From positions 1,369 through 65,368 of the forward strand of contig CAKOGP040001446.1 in assembly GCA_933822405.4 (NCBI GenBank): 64,000 bases of DNA, written 5' to 3'. This DNA comes from Cylindrotheca closterium. Lineage: Eukaryota > Bacillariophyta > Bacillariophyceae > Bacillariales > Bacillariaceae. Of the stretch, positions 10,169 through 20,349 are shown piece after piece (within the stretch, counting starts at the first letter, position 1; every line of letters starts with the position of its first letter). The position numbers and the translations under genes are program-made. The notes beneath the pieces are model-generated. The model searched no databases. It saw nothing but the letters and a program-made list of their open reading frames with translations, and had not been told where the DNA came from.

Positions 10169-11119
10169 ATGACTGTTACCATCAAAAAGGCTGGTGAGGC
10201 GGTCGCCAAGCAAGTGATTCAAAGTGGATCCAAAGCAGCAGCTGCCAAGGGAAGCCCCAGCATCAAGCTGACCGAACCCCGTGCTGTGACCAAGGAAGAG
10301 GCTCAAAATGTTGTCCCCAGCAAGGAGAGTGTAAAAACCACCATGATGCCCTGGAGAGGTTGGGTTGATCGAGTTATGAAGGATAAGTTGAGCGAAAAAA
10401 CTTACAAGGGCATCCGTGACTTTGCTTACTTTATGCCCGATGGACCTTACGATGTTATGGAGCAAATGCCTTCCCCGGCAACCAAGGTTCCAATCTCTCA
10501 GGATGGCGAAGCAGCTTCCTTCCGCGAAGTCTCTCCCGGATCCCAAGGTTTCGTTGACATTCCTAAGTTCGACCTTGATGATGATCCATATGATTCTGCC
10601 TACTTTAAGACGGACACTCGTCGCCGTTACATAGATCCTGAAAACCCGCACCCCGAAATTGAGGATTTGAAGTTGGCCATGCAAGATCCTAACGACCCTG
10701 AAGTGCAAGATGCCAAGGCCAAGCTTGCTGCTGGACCAGGATCGTCGAAGGGAAACGGAGGTAACTTCCCTACCGGTCCTTCCGACTTTGATCCAAGTGG
10801 ATTGAGAGCTGTCATGAGTGTCACTCAAGCCGCAATTGATGAGGAGTTGGACAAACACATGCCCGATCACGTAAGTCAAATATGCTATTCAGAAATTTTT
10901 CAAGATGCACAGAAATTTTCTTTTGTTGAACCCATACACATTGACTAACAATTCATTGTTTTGTTTGTTACTATCAATCTACCGATACAGCTTCCGGAAT
11001 CAGTCTGGACTGCAAAGGACGAGGAACTGATTAAATGGTACAAGGACAACGACCTTCCAGTTCCAATCGGTGGAAACTGGAACTACATTAGCAAGCACCG
11101 CCGGGTGGCTCGATGGTAA
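10169..11119 (+). CDS. Conserved hypothetical protein, possibly mitochondrial (2 exons)
   Basis: Exons 10169-10870 and 10991-11119 give 276 residues; the intron has GTAAGT and ACAG borders in phase 0. I chose ATG 10169 (AACAATGAC) because the longer upstream frame has no ATG. The first 45 residues are rich in Lys and Ala and lack acidic residues early on, as in a mitochondrial presequence. The middle is acidic with many Asp-Pro pairs. The end (DLPVPIGG ... HRRVARW) looks structured and conserved. No membrane span is seen. I do not recognise the family; an organelle-complex subunit is a guess only. It lies between the rhomboid gene and a convergent LRR gene. Confidence 0.75.
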
Positions 11120-11281
11120 TTAGCTCTTTGAGCTTTTTGCTTCATCCATTCGGAGTAACGAGAGAGTGATGCGTGACAGCTACGGATAACCTTAGTTATT
11201 GAATTATATTTATTTTGTTAGCGTGATATAGACTTTAGTGTGCATCATTTACTGTGTTCACCACATCATGTGCCGTCATGC

Positions 11282-13092
11282 TCAGGGAAGGTTGAAACAC
11301 TCCGTACAGCAGTTGCAATTTAGTTCCACTTCTCCCCGCTCAATGCAGTCGGCGGTGAAATGAGTCAAATGGAGCGAACACATCCCAGGATCAACGGTAC
11401 CCGAGAGACGCGTGCCATGCAAATACAAATTTTCTATAAAAATGATTATGCAAAAAGTGTGGTGTGAGTGACTATACGCGTGGTTCACTTCATGATGCCT
11501 CGTCTCCACACACCACACACAAACAGCAAAAGAGAAAGTCTTACTCAGTGATTTCATATTCTGATACTCCCGTGGAACTGGACCGTGCATTCCACCGTTA
11601 TAGGCGATGTCAAGGACAACTAGGTCATTTAGTTGCGCATATTCCGTTGGCAAGGTACCGATAAAGGAGGACACCCGTAGTTCCAACGAGGAGAGAGTTT
11701 CCAGAAGAGATAGCTCCGTTGGTAAAGTGCCGTTCATCGACAAGGATGAAAGATTAATTGCCTCCAGATTTGGAAGTAATCCAGCTTCCGATGGAATGGT
11801 CCCAATTATGCGCGATTGCCCTAAATTCAAAGTGGCTTCAATAATTGTCAGTATTAATATAATATAATCAAGCAAATACATAATAACCAGTCAGTGATTG
11901 CATGCCTAGCAAACAAAGTTAATATGCATGACAACACGTCGTTGAAACTCACCGAGGTTCGACCAGGTACTAATTTCGGAAGGAATCGTTCCAGTGATAC
12001 GAGATCCCCAAGCATGAAGCTCCTGGAGTGCTTGGACCTCTGTTGAGGGAAGAAAGCCGGAAACGCTAGTGCTGGAAACGTCCAAGTATGAAAGCTTTGG
12101 CATGCTGGTCAAGAGTACCTCGATTCGTCCTTCCATTCCCGAGTTGTGCTGCAATTCCAGTCGTTCTATATATATATATATATATTGTTTGAACAGCAGC
12201 AGATTAGTAAATAGCGCAGACCAACAAGCAAGAAGATCCTCATGCAAAATCGTGAAACCATACCAATGTTGGAGTCGTCCAAGCTTGCTGGAATCGAACC
12301 AGAAAGCAGATTCCCACCAAGTAAGACTGCTTGGAGACTAGTGAAGTCGCCAAGAAAGTCTGGAATTGTAGAGCGAATCTCATTGTTGGAGAGATCCAAA
12401 ATCATTAGATTGGTGAGAGTTCTCCAATCGGATGGAATGGACGCTTGAATTCCCTGGTCTGCCATGTAAAGACTCTGCAGGTTTGTCAAAAAGCCAATTT
12501 CCGTGGACAATTGGGAGCCTGTCAATTTGATGCCTTGTTCTGCAGAAAGACGCAGCCCAGTAATTTGGCGACTGGTGCCATTATTACTGCAGTCCACGCC
12601 CTTCCAATCGCACTCGTGTACTCCAACCCCACCACTGTTGATCCATCCACTTCCAGGGTCATCATTGATCGAATTCCAAGAAAAAGCACCTCCATGTGCG
12701 TAATAGAGGACCACAAGGGCATATCGTTGATTGAGTCGATCTTCGAGGTCTTTTCCGGAGAGCGGTTCATCTTGAAAGGCCAACCATGTAATTGCCTGAT
12801 CTTGTGGGGTACTGGGAAATGGATCATACGTTTCCAACAAGTAGGTGTAGTATCCCTGTCGATCCACCACAGCCATATCGACTCCATCAGCAATGTCATT
12901 TTCTCCCGACCGAAGGAGTACAATGCAAATGATGGTAATAAATAAGCCTGTCAGTACGAGTGATCCAAGCCACACAATGCTTTTTGCCTTGAAGGACGGC
13001 GTAGTATTAATAGTAGTTGGAGGAACAACAGTAACTTCCATGCTGTCAACTGCTTCTCCGTTTGCCACGTGCATCCTTTCACTGAATTGCAT
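11282..13092 (-). CDS. Single-span leucine-rich repeat protein (4 exons)
   Basis: Exons 13092-12264, 12165-11953, 11835-11545 and 11433-11282 give 494 residues; all three introns are phase 1 and fall within LRRs. Residues 1-37 are cytoplasmic-like, a hydrophobic span lies near 38-62 (WLGSLVLTGLFITIICIVLL), and the rest should be extracellular. That part has the DQAITWLAFQDEP and RYALVVLYYAHGG ... W block seen before LRRs in similar diatom proteins, a paired-Cys cap (CDWKGVDC) and about eight LRRs with plant-type SIPxxLxxLxNL cores. The end is Cys-rich (CNCCTEC). No kinase domain is present. The first intron ends in a run of (TA)n directly before the acceptor AG. The role is probably recognition or adhesion. 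Confidence 0.85.
12166..12187. repeat. (TA)n microsatellite at the 3' end of an intron
   Basis: Read on the gene strand, intron 1 of the LRR gene ends with about ten TA units immediately before the acceptor AG, where a polypyrimidine tract would be expected. Confidence 0.85.
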
Positions 13093-13592
13093 TATTGGAA
13101 TTGTTATGAAATGGCCGTAAATTTAAACTCCCGTAAGGTTGTGTGTTGTATGCATCGTGATGAAGATAGGCCATACCAATAAATCATTGGTGGGATTTCA
13201 AGAAACCCCGCGGGATTTTGTCATTCACATATCCATGACACCTTTCTATAATCAGAAGTCTGGGAAATAGGAGTCTTCGGATTGGATTGCTTTTGCAGCT
13301 CCTTCTCCTCTTGGAAAAGGAATCAATACAGCGAATCAAGTCCTTGGGGGTGCTTCATCGTTTCATACTTCAACTTCACATGCATGCAGGATGCAGGTGA
13401 TATGTACGATTAATAAAATAAACTGAAAACGCAGTGTCTGCAGAATGACGGGACTGACACACGGGACTCGCTGCAGTCCAAGACCTACAGTATAGGTACT
13501 GTATAGGACAGTTGCGACTTTTGTGAAAGGCAATGGCTATTGTAGCAGGCAGTGTGTCGTACCGGTACGGGCTTCGCATAGAACGCTGCCTA
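13093..13592. other. Intergenic interval between two minus-strand genes
   Basis: Promoter side of the four-exon LRR gene and 3' flank of the long SGNH/GDS gene. It holds a near-palindromic TACAGTATAGGTACTGTATAG near 13487-13508 and a TACCGGTA octamer at 13560. No gene is supported. Confidence 0.45.
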
Positions 13593-15233
13593 CTAGATTT
13601 TATTGCGCCGAGTCCTAGATTTCCCCCTCGATCGCATCTTTAGTCCAGCATACAAAATAATAAGGACAAGTCCAAAGTATCGAATGGTTGGCGTTCGTGG
13701 CATCTCTGGGATTTGGATATAATCCTGAAGCGAAACGACATCTATGACAACTGCTGGTTCCGTTGCTGCTGTCGATACAGTGTTTGAAGTAGCATACGTG
13801 TTGTCACTGGAGGGCCAGTGGACGCGTGGTTGCTCGAATGGTGGGTCGGTAGGTGGGGCAACTTGGGCAGTTGTAGTGGATTCATCTACTTCTTCGTTCG
13901 TATCTTCGTTGTCATCACTGGAATCCTCTTCATCTGCTTCATTCGTATCCTCATTATTGTCAGCACTGGACGGTTTTGTGACACTCGATCCAGAATTTGT
14001 TTCGTTTGCCGCCAACTCATGGGACATGTCATTCGGATTTTCCTTGTCCACTTCATTCGTATACTCGTCATTGTCATCTTTGGAAGCTTTTGTGACACTG
14101 GATCCAGAAAGTGTTTCGTTTGCCGCCAACTCATGGGACATGTCATTCGGATTTTCCTTGTCCACTTCATTCGTATCGTCGTTATTATCATCATTGGAAG
14201 CTTTTGTGACACTGGATCCAGAAATTGTTTCGTTTGCCGCCAATTCATGAGTCATTTCCCTTGAATTTTCTGAATGATTTTTGCCAGACGAGTCGACGAT
14301 TCCCTGTCCAGCAGTATTATTGTTCGTTCCTATTACCCCAGAAATCAACGAGCTGTTTCGATAACGAGCAATTTCCCAGGCCAACATTTGTGCAAACAAC
14401 ACACGACCCTTCGGTCCCAAGTGCCACGGAACGTAATCTAAAAATTCAGCCTCCATGTTGGTAGGTCGCCTATACTCCCACGAATAAGGAGCAATTTCCG
14501 CAGCAAAGTCCAACACTATTCGTCTGGGAGAATTGATCTCACGTATAGTCTCTTTGGCAGCCTCGTTGGCCACATGAATCAAGTAATTGTTCCCCTTGGG
14601 CATTTCGACACTTTCGTCGTCCCCCAGGACTTCCCATTGGCCAAACCAAGACCAGAGAGAGGTTTTCCAGATGAACAGTACATCCTTTGGAATTTCTTTG
14701 TCAAGATGATGGATAATTCGTCGAATATAGTCCCGTGTCTCGTTGGGCGTAAACCACTTTGGCTTGCCAATATGGTTCCACGGCCCTGTGGCTGCAACAA
14801 TGATGTCGTACTTCTTCTCCTTTTTCTGCTCATATTCAAGTAGACTTTGATAATTTGCTTTAAAGAGATTGTCGATCGTACCAGGAGCGCAGGCCTTTGT
14901 TCGAAAGACACCATCCACAAAATTGTGACGAGTGTGGTCTTGGTACCTATTCTTGTACTTGTGGAAAAATTTCGTAATGCCAGAGATATTATGGCGTTCC
15001 TGAAGGAGAATGTGAAGCGTATCAGCAGCCCGTCGATCGGTAGAGTCTCCAATCATAGTAACGCATTCTTTCGAGAATATTTCATACAATTCATGTACAT
15101 TGAACACACGTTTGTATGGTGGAGGAGTCCATGCCTCCAAGACATTGATTCCAGGAACTGGACCCTTGTCCGCGAGAGAGTACTCTTGTGGTCCAATTAT
15201 CTTCAGTACTTCTTCTGTTGTTATGTTTTTCAT
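13593..15233 (-). CDS. Long SGNH/GDS-type protein with repeated Ser/Thr/Asp stalk and C-terminal span
   Basis: 546 residues, single exon, a paralog of the gene at 6738 on the opposite strand. The catalytic part (1-300) keeps IGDSTDRRAADTL with Ser64, the VAATGPWNHIG block and a WHLGPKGR block. Between that part and the anchor it has about 200 residues the paralog lacks: three head-to-tail copies of a 38-residue unit (HELAANET-x-SGSSVTKxS...) followed by Thr/Pro-rich sequence. One hydrophobic span near 517-534 and a basic tail (SRGKSRTRRNKI) end the protein. The repeat looks like a flexible, possibly O-glycosylated stalk that would hold the enzyme domain away from the membrane. The fold call rests on motifs. 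The start matches that of the paralog. Confidence 0.65.
   Translation of the reverse strand: MKNITTEEVLKIIGPQEYSLADKGPVPGINVLEAWTPPPYKRVFNVHELYEIFSKECVTMIGDSTDRRAADTLHILLQERHNISGITKFFHKYKNRYQDHTRHNFVDGVFRTKACAPGTIDNLFKANYQSLLEYEQKKEKKYDIIVAATGPWNHIGKPKWFTPNETRDYIRRIIHHLDKEIPKDVLFIWKTSLWSWFGQWEVLGDDESVEMPKGNNYLIHVANEAAKETIREINSPRRIVLDFAAEIAPYSWEYRRPTNMEAEFLDYVPWHLGPKGRVLFAQMLAWEIARYRNSSLISGVIGTNNNTAGQGIVDSSGKNHSENSREMTHELAANETISGSSVTKASNDDNNDDTNEVDKENPNDMSHELAANETLSGSSVTKASKDDNDEYTNEVDKENPNDMSHELAANETNSGSSVTKPSSADNNEDTNEADEEDSSDDNEDTNEEVDESTTTAQVAPPTDPPFEQPRVHWPSSDNTYATSNTVSTAATEPAVVIDVVSLQDYIQIPEMPRTPTIRYFGLVLIILYAGLKMRSRGKSRTRRNKI
13960..14270 (-). repeat. 114-bp coding minisatellite, about three copies
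   Basis: The segment GCCGCCAACTCATG recurs with a spacing of 114 bases, near 14008 and 14122, and a diverged copy follows near 14236. 114 is divisible by three, so copy-number change keeps the frame. Confidence 0.85.
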
Positions 15234-15787
15234 ATTTCACAACTTTGGACACTCTCACGGCATCAATAGTTGAACCACTAATAGCTGGTAAACCAAAATT
15301 GAAAATGTAATATCTGGTGTCATAATGTACTGTACCTATTTGTCGACGTTGAGCGTTTTACGGTATGAGAATGACTTTGTATTGTTTGGGGCGGGGATGG
15401 GAAAAGGGGGTTGTGCGACTTTAGATTAGAGGGAGAGGGAAAAAAAGATGGGGAAATATCGTTGCTGCGGATTATACATACCGCAGCATTGAACACTAAT
15501 ATTGTACTCATCAAAACAGCTTGGATTCAGGCTTACTTTCTATATATTAAATAGACCTGAATAGTCACGTGCGGTATTTGATAAAGTTCAATTTAAAATT
15601 GTTCTCGTCATTTGGTCATTTGTTGTGATCCCTCATTGTTTTTCCGATCTGCCAATGAGCGTCATTATGGCATGATGCACACTATGAGAATGAATAGATG
15701 ATGCGTTATTCTAATCCGATGGATGTAGTGGTGGTGATGATCTAGGAGTCTCCGGAGACTGCACTTTGCAAGACCACGGGAAATACC
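15234..15787. other. Intergenic interval with a duplicated promoter-like block
   Basis: No gene is supported. Bases 15418-15463 (TTAGATTAGAGGGAGAGGG ... GGGGAAATATCGTT) are nearly repeated at 16418-16463. A TATATATTAAATA stretch lies at 15541-15553. Confidence 0.4.
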
Positions 15788-16012
15788 ATGGATGGTGTCC
15801 CTTCCGATGAGATCCAATCATCCAGCCCACCGAAACGATGGATCGGGTCGCCCTCTGCGAACACTTCTCGAAACAGAACCTTTGGATTCAACAAGGATAG
15901 CAGAGAACTCTCTTCCGCTTCATCCGTGTTATTGGGTTACGACGGTGACATCAAGACATTTAGTTACGACTGTGAATTCAAAACACAAATTTATCAAGTC
16001 AAATTTACTTGA
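15788..16012 (+). CDS. Possible small hypothetical gene (74 aa)
   Basis: An ATG in a good context (AATACCATGG) opens 74 codons rich in Ser, with a final stretch of aromatic and Lys residues. No domain, signal peptide or paralog is seen in the window. It lies about 320 bp after the first copy of a promoter-like block whose second copy precedes the ankyrin gene. That placement is the only support beyond the open frame. Confidence 0.2.
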   Translation: MDGVPSDEIQSSSPPKRWIGSPSANTSRNRTFGFNKDSRELSSASSVLLGYDGDIKTFSYDCEFKTQIYQVKFT

Positions 16013-16691
16013 CGAATAGATGAAGGAAACTGAATAAGCTCTAGTCTAGACCATTGATTATTATTATCTTTCCCCTCTCCTTTTTCTTACTGCTATCATT
16101 GAATTAGCGACTGCGAATATCCTCATGCATGTTTTTCATATACAGGGTAACTGCAGCACGTTTCCCTCTAAAAATCGCTGGACTTGCGTTTTCACGATGT
16201 TTGACTTGTCACAAGCTGGAGAAGACACGCCAAGCATTTTCTGATTGGCAGGCTTTCCGATCTTGTTTGAAATAGGCAAGGCTGGCTCCATATTTGGTGA
16301 GATTTGGTGGGAACTTTATTAGTGTTCAATGCTGCGGTATGTATTATCCGGAGGTCCACATGTTCAATACGAGGTTGTACCATGTTCAATTTATGTCATG
16401 GAATGAAGTAGTCGTATACTTTACATTAGAGGGAGGGGGTATAAAAAGATGGGGAAATATCGTTCCTATTGGAATGAATGAATGTCGCAATGATGGCTGG
16501 CCACGATATGGGTACTGATAATGCAAACCTTACCGCACTCGAAGCTAGAACAATAGCTACTACTCCTTCGAAAGATGGCCTTCCTTCCACGCTGCAACAC
16601 AGCAGATCACCAAGTTATCTCTTGATCAACAAGGCCCACAAACAGCAAAGGCAGCGAACAACAAGAACACCGAGAGACACACGAGATCATT
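16013..16691. promoter_or_regulatory. Promoter interval of the first ankyrin gene
   Basis: Bases 16418-16463 repeat a block at 15418-15463. This copy includes TATAAAA at 16440, about 250 bp before the ankyrin ATG. An out-of-frame ATG reading frame (16478-16822) overlaps the start of the ankyrin gene and has no recognisable content. Confidence 0.4.
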
Positions 16692-17369
16692 ATGAAAGAA
16701 CTTGCAGATTCACATCGAACTACATTTGCATCTTTGATGCAACGTTCAACAGTGATGTCAATTTTCGATGCCGTCCGAACTGGCAACGGTATCCTGGTAG
16801 GAGAATTGATAGACAAGAATGATGGGGTTGACGTCCATGAAAGTGACGATGAGGGAGAAACAGCGCTGCACATTGCCTGCCGCAAAGGCAACTATGCACT
16901 GATCAAAATGTTGTTGTTGGCATATGGGGCTGATGTAAACACTTTCAGCGGCCCCAATAACAACCAAAGAAGAATGACATGCTTGCATTGCGCTTCGAAG
17001 AATCAATATCCCGAAATTGTCCTTCTGTTGCTCAAACATGGCGCAGATATTGAAGCCAGAGATGAGGACGGTTGGAGACCAATGCACTACGCCTGCCGAT
17101 TGAATCATTTGGATATTGTGAGAGTGTTAATAGAGCAAGGCGCTCAATTGGAAGCACCAGGGGGCGGCAGTAGGTCAACGCCCTTGCACTTGGCTTGTCA
17201 ATATGGAAAAAGTAGACTTGTCCGTCTTTTGCTAAGAAAGGGCGCCAACGCCAAGACAAGGAATGCTGAAAATCTTGGCCCTTTGCAACTTGCAGCTGCA
17301 AGCAATCATCCAGAGACCGTATGGGCATTGATTCGCAACTGTCCTTGGCTAGTTGCTGTGCTTCGATGA
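16692..17369 (+). CDS. Ankyrin-repeat protein (225 aa)
   Basis: 225 residues, single exon; ATG 16692 is the first in frame after a stop near 16623. Residues from about 55 to 215 form about five ankyrin repeats with the usual G-x-TALHIACxxG and LLLxxGAD cores (ETALHIACRKGNY, GWRPMHYACRLNH, TPLHLACQYGK). The protein ends WALIRNCPWLVAVLR. The same W-x-L-x-x-R-x-P-W end closes the intact ankyrin genes at 32806, 34334 and 35949, so this is a detached member of that family 16 kb upstream. It should be a cytosolic or nuclear binding protein; no catalytic or membrane segment is present. Confidence 0.85.
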   Translation: MKELADSHRTTFASLMQRSTVMSIFDAVRTGNGILVGELIDKNDGVDVHESDDEGETALHIACRKGNYALIKMLLLAYGADVNTFSGPNNNQRRMTCLHCASKNQYPEIVLLLLKHGADIEARDEDGWRPMHYACRLNHLDIVRVLIEQGAQLEAPGGGSRSTPLHLACQYGKSRLVRLLLRKGANAKTRNAENLGPLQLAAASNHPETVWALIRNCPWLVAVLR

Positions 17370-18830
17370 TGAATACTGAACGCATAACTCAACGATTCCA
17401 GTGGCCACTCTAAAAGAACGATGACGAGAAAGATCATGGATAATGATTATGACATTCAAAAGACTACGGGAAGTATCGTATTATGTAGGCTAGGACACCA
17501 AACAGTTTCGAGATAGTTAAGTTAGAATCCAATCCTTTGCTGTGGTATGATGTTTGGAGACTACCTTGGATTGGAAAACGTAAGGATTAGCCGTGGTTGC
17601 TTCTATCTTTTAAAACTAAATCATGTTGGCAAAAGTTCAAGGTTGGATAATATCTCACAGTGAGTGTGTAGTAGTGAAGTGAATTTTGTTTTTCACTGCA
17701 TGGTCTCTTCTTGCGAGAGAAACAAATCAATCTGCAGTCTTTTAGTAGCTCTTATTAATGGTTGGGGACGAACTGAACTCCTCGGACACCTGCTCGCGCA
17801 GTTAAGCCACATGACTAGTGAAGTCATATCAATCTCATCTGCGAAACAGATCGCTTCCTTGCCTATTGGCGAATGAGTGAAACTCTTTGAGGGATGATTC
17901 GGAATCTTTTGCATCAGCCGCCTCAGAAGCATGTTTAACTAAATGCCTTCTGTGGTACTACGCACCATGCACGGTACCAGATATGTTACTGAACCAGGTG
18001 CCGGTATGGATGTTCGACTATTTAAAAATTCGGCTCAAGATCCAAAACCTGACTCCGAAGATCCCAGGAAGTTAGACGTCGCGCATGATAGTCATGATAA
18101 ATGTTGGGTAGACTGGCACATGCTGGTAGGTATTGGCGAATGAGCGAGTCATTGTCAGGAATCTTTGAGTGATGATTCGGAATCTTTTTCATCAGCTTCA
18201 GGAACATTGTTTAACTAAGTGCCTTCTGTGGTACGATGCACGGTACCAGATTAGCAGGCACCCCTCACCCGGCACCATTATCTCGACGTTCGATGATCAA
18301 AATGAAAATTCGGCTCAAGATCCAAAACGTGACTCCAAAAATCCCGGGAAGTTTTATGTCGCGCGTGTAGTCATGATAAATGAAACGTAGTTCGATCAGA
18401 AGTTGATTTCGACATACCCTGACACCACATCACCTAGTCTATAAATGTTTTGATATTTGGATGACTTGGTCGAGTTCCTGGAAAAATTTTCTCTGTGATT
18501 GAAACACGCTGGCAATTGTTGACGGCGAGCAATTTCACGTAGGATCAGGTACAAGCAAAAGAGTCGAACACCACACAAATTTCGTCGATACTTTTCGTTA
18601 ATTGGGACCGATTTCATGAATCACTTGACATCTTTCTTTTTCATCAACATGCGCAAACGATAATTTTTCAATTAAGGACCTGATCAGAAGGTTTCGGCCT
18701 GATCAGAATATCTAGAGTGATGGCACGGTACCCATCAAAAACCCAAAGATGCAAACAAAATTCTGCCCATGCATCTCCAATTCCTCTCATAATATTGAAT
18801 CACCAAGATCATTTCACTTACATCCCAAAA
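17370..18830. repeat. Gene-free interval containing a diverged tandem duplication
   Basis: Bases about 17873-18110 and 18138-18385 are diverged copies of one segment. Shared stretches include GATGATTCGGAATCTTTT, TGCCTTCTGTGGTAC and GGCTCAAGATCCAAAAC. Neither copy has a supported reading frame. The rest holds no recognisable feature. Confidence 0.6.
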
Positions 18831-19067
18831 ATGGCTCTCGGACAATTCCTTTCCTCTTTGCTCCAGCAGAATGGCGTAGAAAATATCACCATCATCCGCG
18901 ATGATGCCTCACTGTTATCATCACCGGTGGCGCAACGGTCCAGATCCAACAGCAACAGCACATTGACAACTGTCCAAGAAGAATCGTATGACCGATTTGA
19001 CAACAATTCCGAACGAGATGAGTCTCCGCCAAGATATCCAGCTCGGCGAAGGAGTCTTACTCGGTGA
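18831..19067 (+). CDS. Small protein of a new five-member family (N-box / RSxSxS / Pro-box), single-repeat type
   Basis: 78 residues. The N-box (MALGQFLSSLLQQNG ... TIIRDDA) is shared with the genes at 21678, 24271, 50979 and 58454. It is followed by one QRSRSNSNS motif, a DRF motif and an end box SPPRYPARRR. The start is fixed by alignment with the other members, all of which begin at the N-box Met; a longer upstream frame lacks an ATG. No signal peptide, span or known domain is seen. The RxxS motif could be a basophilic-kinase or 14-3-3 type site, and the hydrophobic-plus-acid ITIIRDD core resembles a SUMO-interacting motif. Both are inference. Confidence 0.65.
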   Translation: MALGQFLSSLLQQNGVENITIIRDDASLLSSPVAQRSRSNSNSTLTTVQEESYDRFDNNSERDESPPRYPARRRSLTR

Positions 19068-19764
19068 AGAAGAAATCATAATCCAGAAGGCTGCTGTAGA
19101 ATGCCGCTTTCAATTGCAATTTTTCTGATGGAGCCCCCCCTCCCGAGAAGAAGCCGTCGTGGATTTAAAAGATACCCTCCACTGCATATACACGGCTCGT
19201 TGGAATCCAAGTGATAATATTGTCAATTTTGTAAATACAGACATAGAAAAGAATTACCTACCAAAACTACTACTTTTTCATCATGTTTCTTCCCACACAA
19301 AAGATAGTTCTTGGCACTAGTACAAGCATACAACGTAACGCTATTGCGATGGCAAAAGGCGACGTTTCATTGGGAACTCAGTGTTGATGGTGCGATAGGA
19401 CCAGTACCAGGACATACAGTACTTACCAGGTACCAGTACTGGTACGCTTACCCTCTGGTATTTGAAAGGGATTGAGTTGGTTGGGTGTGTCACCGTTGTT
19501 CTGACTTTTAATGACATATGCTCGTATCCCCCAAAATAAAGGGGAAAAGAGTAATGAGGGAGGTACCGGTATACCAGTTCTAATGTTTGGAGGCACTGGC
19601 GATACAAACGGACAAGAGCCCACAATCAAATTCAATAGATAGAGAAACACTTTCTTATGTGATACTATTTTGTTGGACCATTTCCTCATTTATGATGTTG
19701 TCCATCCATGTAGAACTGTGTAGAAATGTACCAGAAAACACTAAGAAAGCCCTTTTGTGGAACG
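19068..19764. other. Gene-free interval rich in GGTACC/ACCGGT palindromes
   Basis: No gene is supported. Bases 19398-19450 and 19560-19575 are dense in GTAC/GGTACC steps, and there is a perfect TACCGGTA at 19564. Confidence 0.45.
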
Positions 19765-20349
19765 TCAATCATCCGGTTCCAGCCACTGTAAATGCACTGG
19801 GGTGCCATCCAGGTCATCCAATTCAACCACAATTTCCGACATTCCTTTGGGAAGAAGAGATGGTTTGAAATCTTGCTTCCTCCGGAATTGCCATACGCCT
19901 TGTTGCAAGTTCCACTTGAAGTCGATCAGATACCCGAAGGATTTATCCGGTCGGATGGCGCCACCAGTAAGGCGGACCCCATTGGACCACCATTTCAGTG
20001 CTTTGGCCACCTTGGGGACAATAGACTCGCCAGACTGATCAGGAGATGGTGCCGCTTGGCATACATCAGCCAGGAGGGGAGCCCAAGATATCAACATCAG
20101 AAAGTCAAAGCCAAAGCCCTTACTGATCATCATCCCCAGGAGAATGGAGTTAATTGCGACCCAAATGGGAGGTCCAGCACCGTTGCCTTGTCCACATCCT
20201 TGGAACGGGATCAGGGTCGGAGGAGTGAAGACACGGTCCGAATCGCCAAACCCTGTACGCACCCGGTGCTTTGACTTCATCAGGGTGTCAAATCGAACGC
20301 AGAGTCTGTCCTTCAAGAGTTGCAAAGGCACACTCTGTCTGGACCACAT
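19765..20349 (-). pseudogene. Decayed non-LTR-type reverse transcriptase fragment
   Basis: The frame encodes pieces typical of the RT core: FQGCGQGNGAGPPIW, a block in the place of the YADD region (LADVCQAAP, with the second Asp lost), and LTGGAIRPDKSFGYLIDFKW. That last piece is a common segment after the catalytic block in retroelement RTs of algae and protists. Only about 190 residues remain. No endonuclease, RNase H or element ends were found nearby. The missing catalytic YADD and the short length mark it as a dead fragment. The family call is from motifs. Confidence 0.6.
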
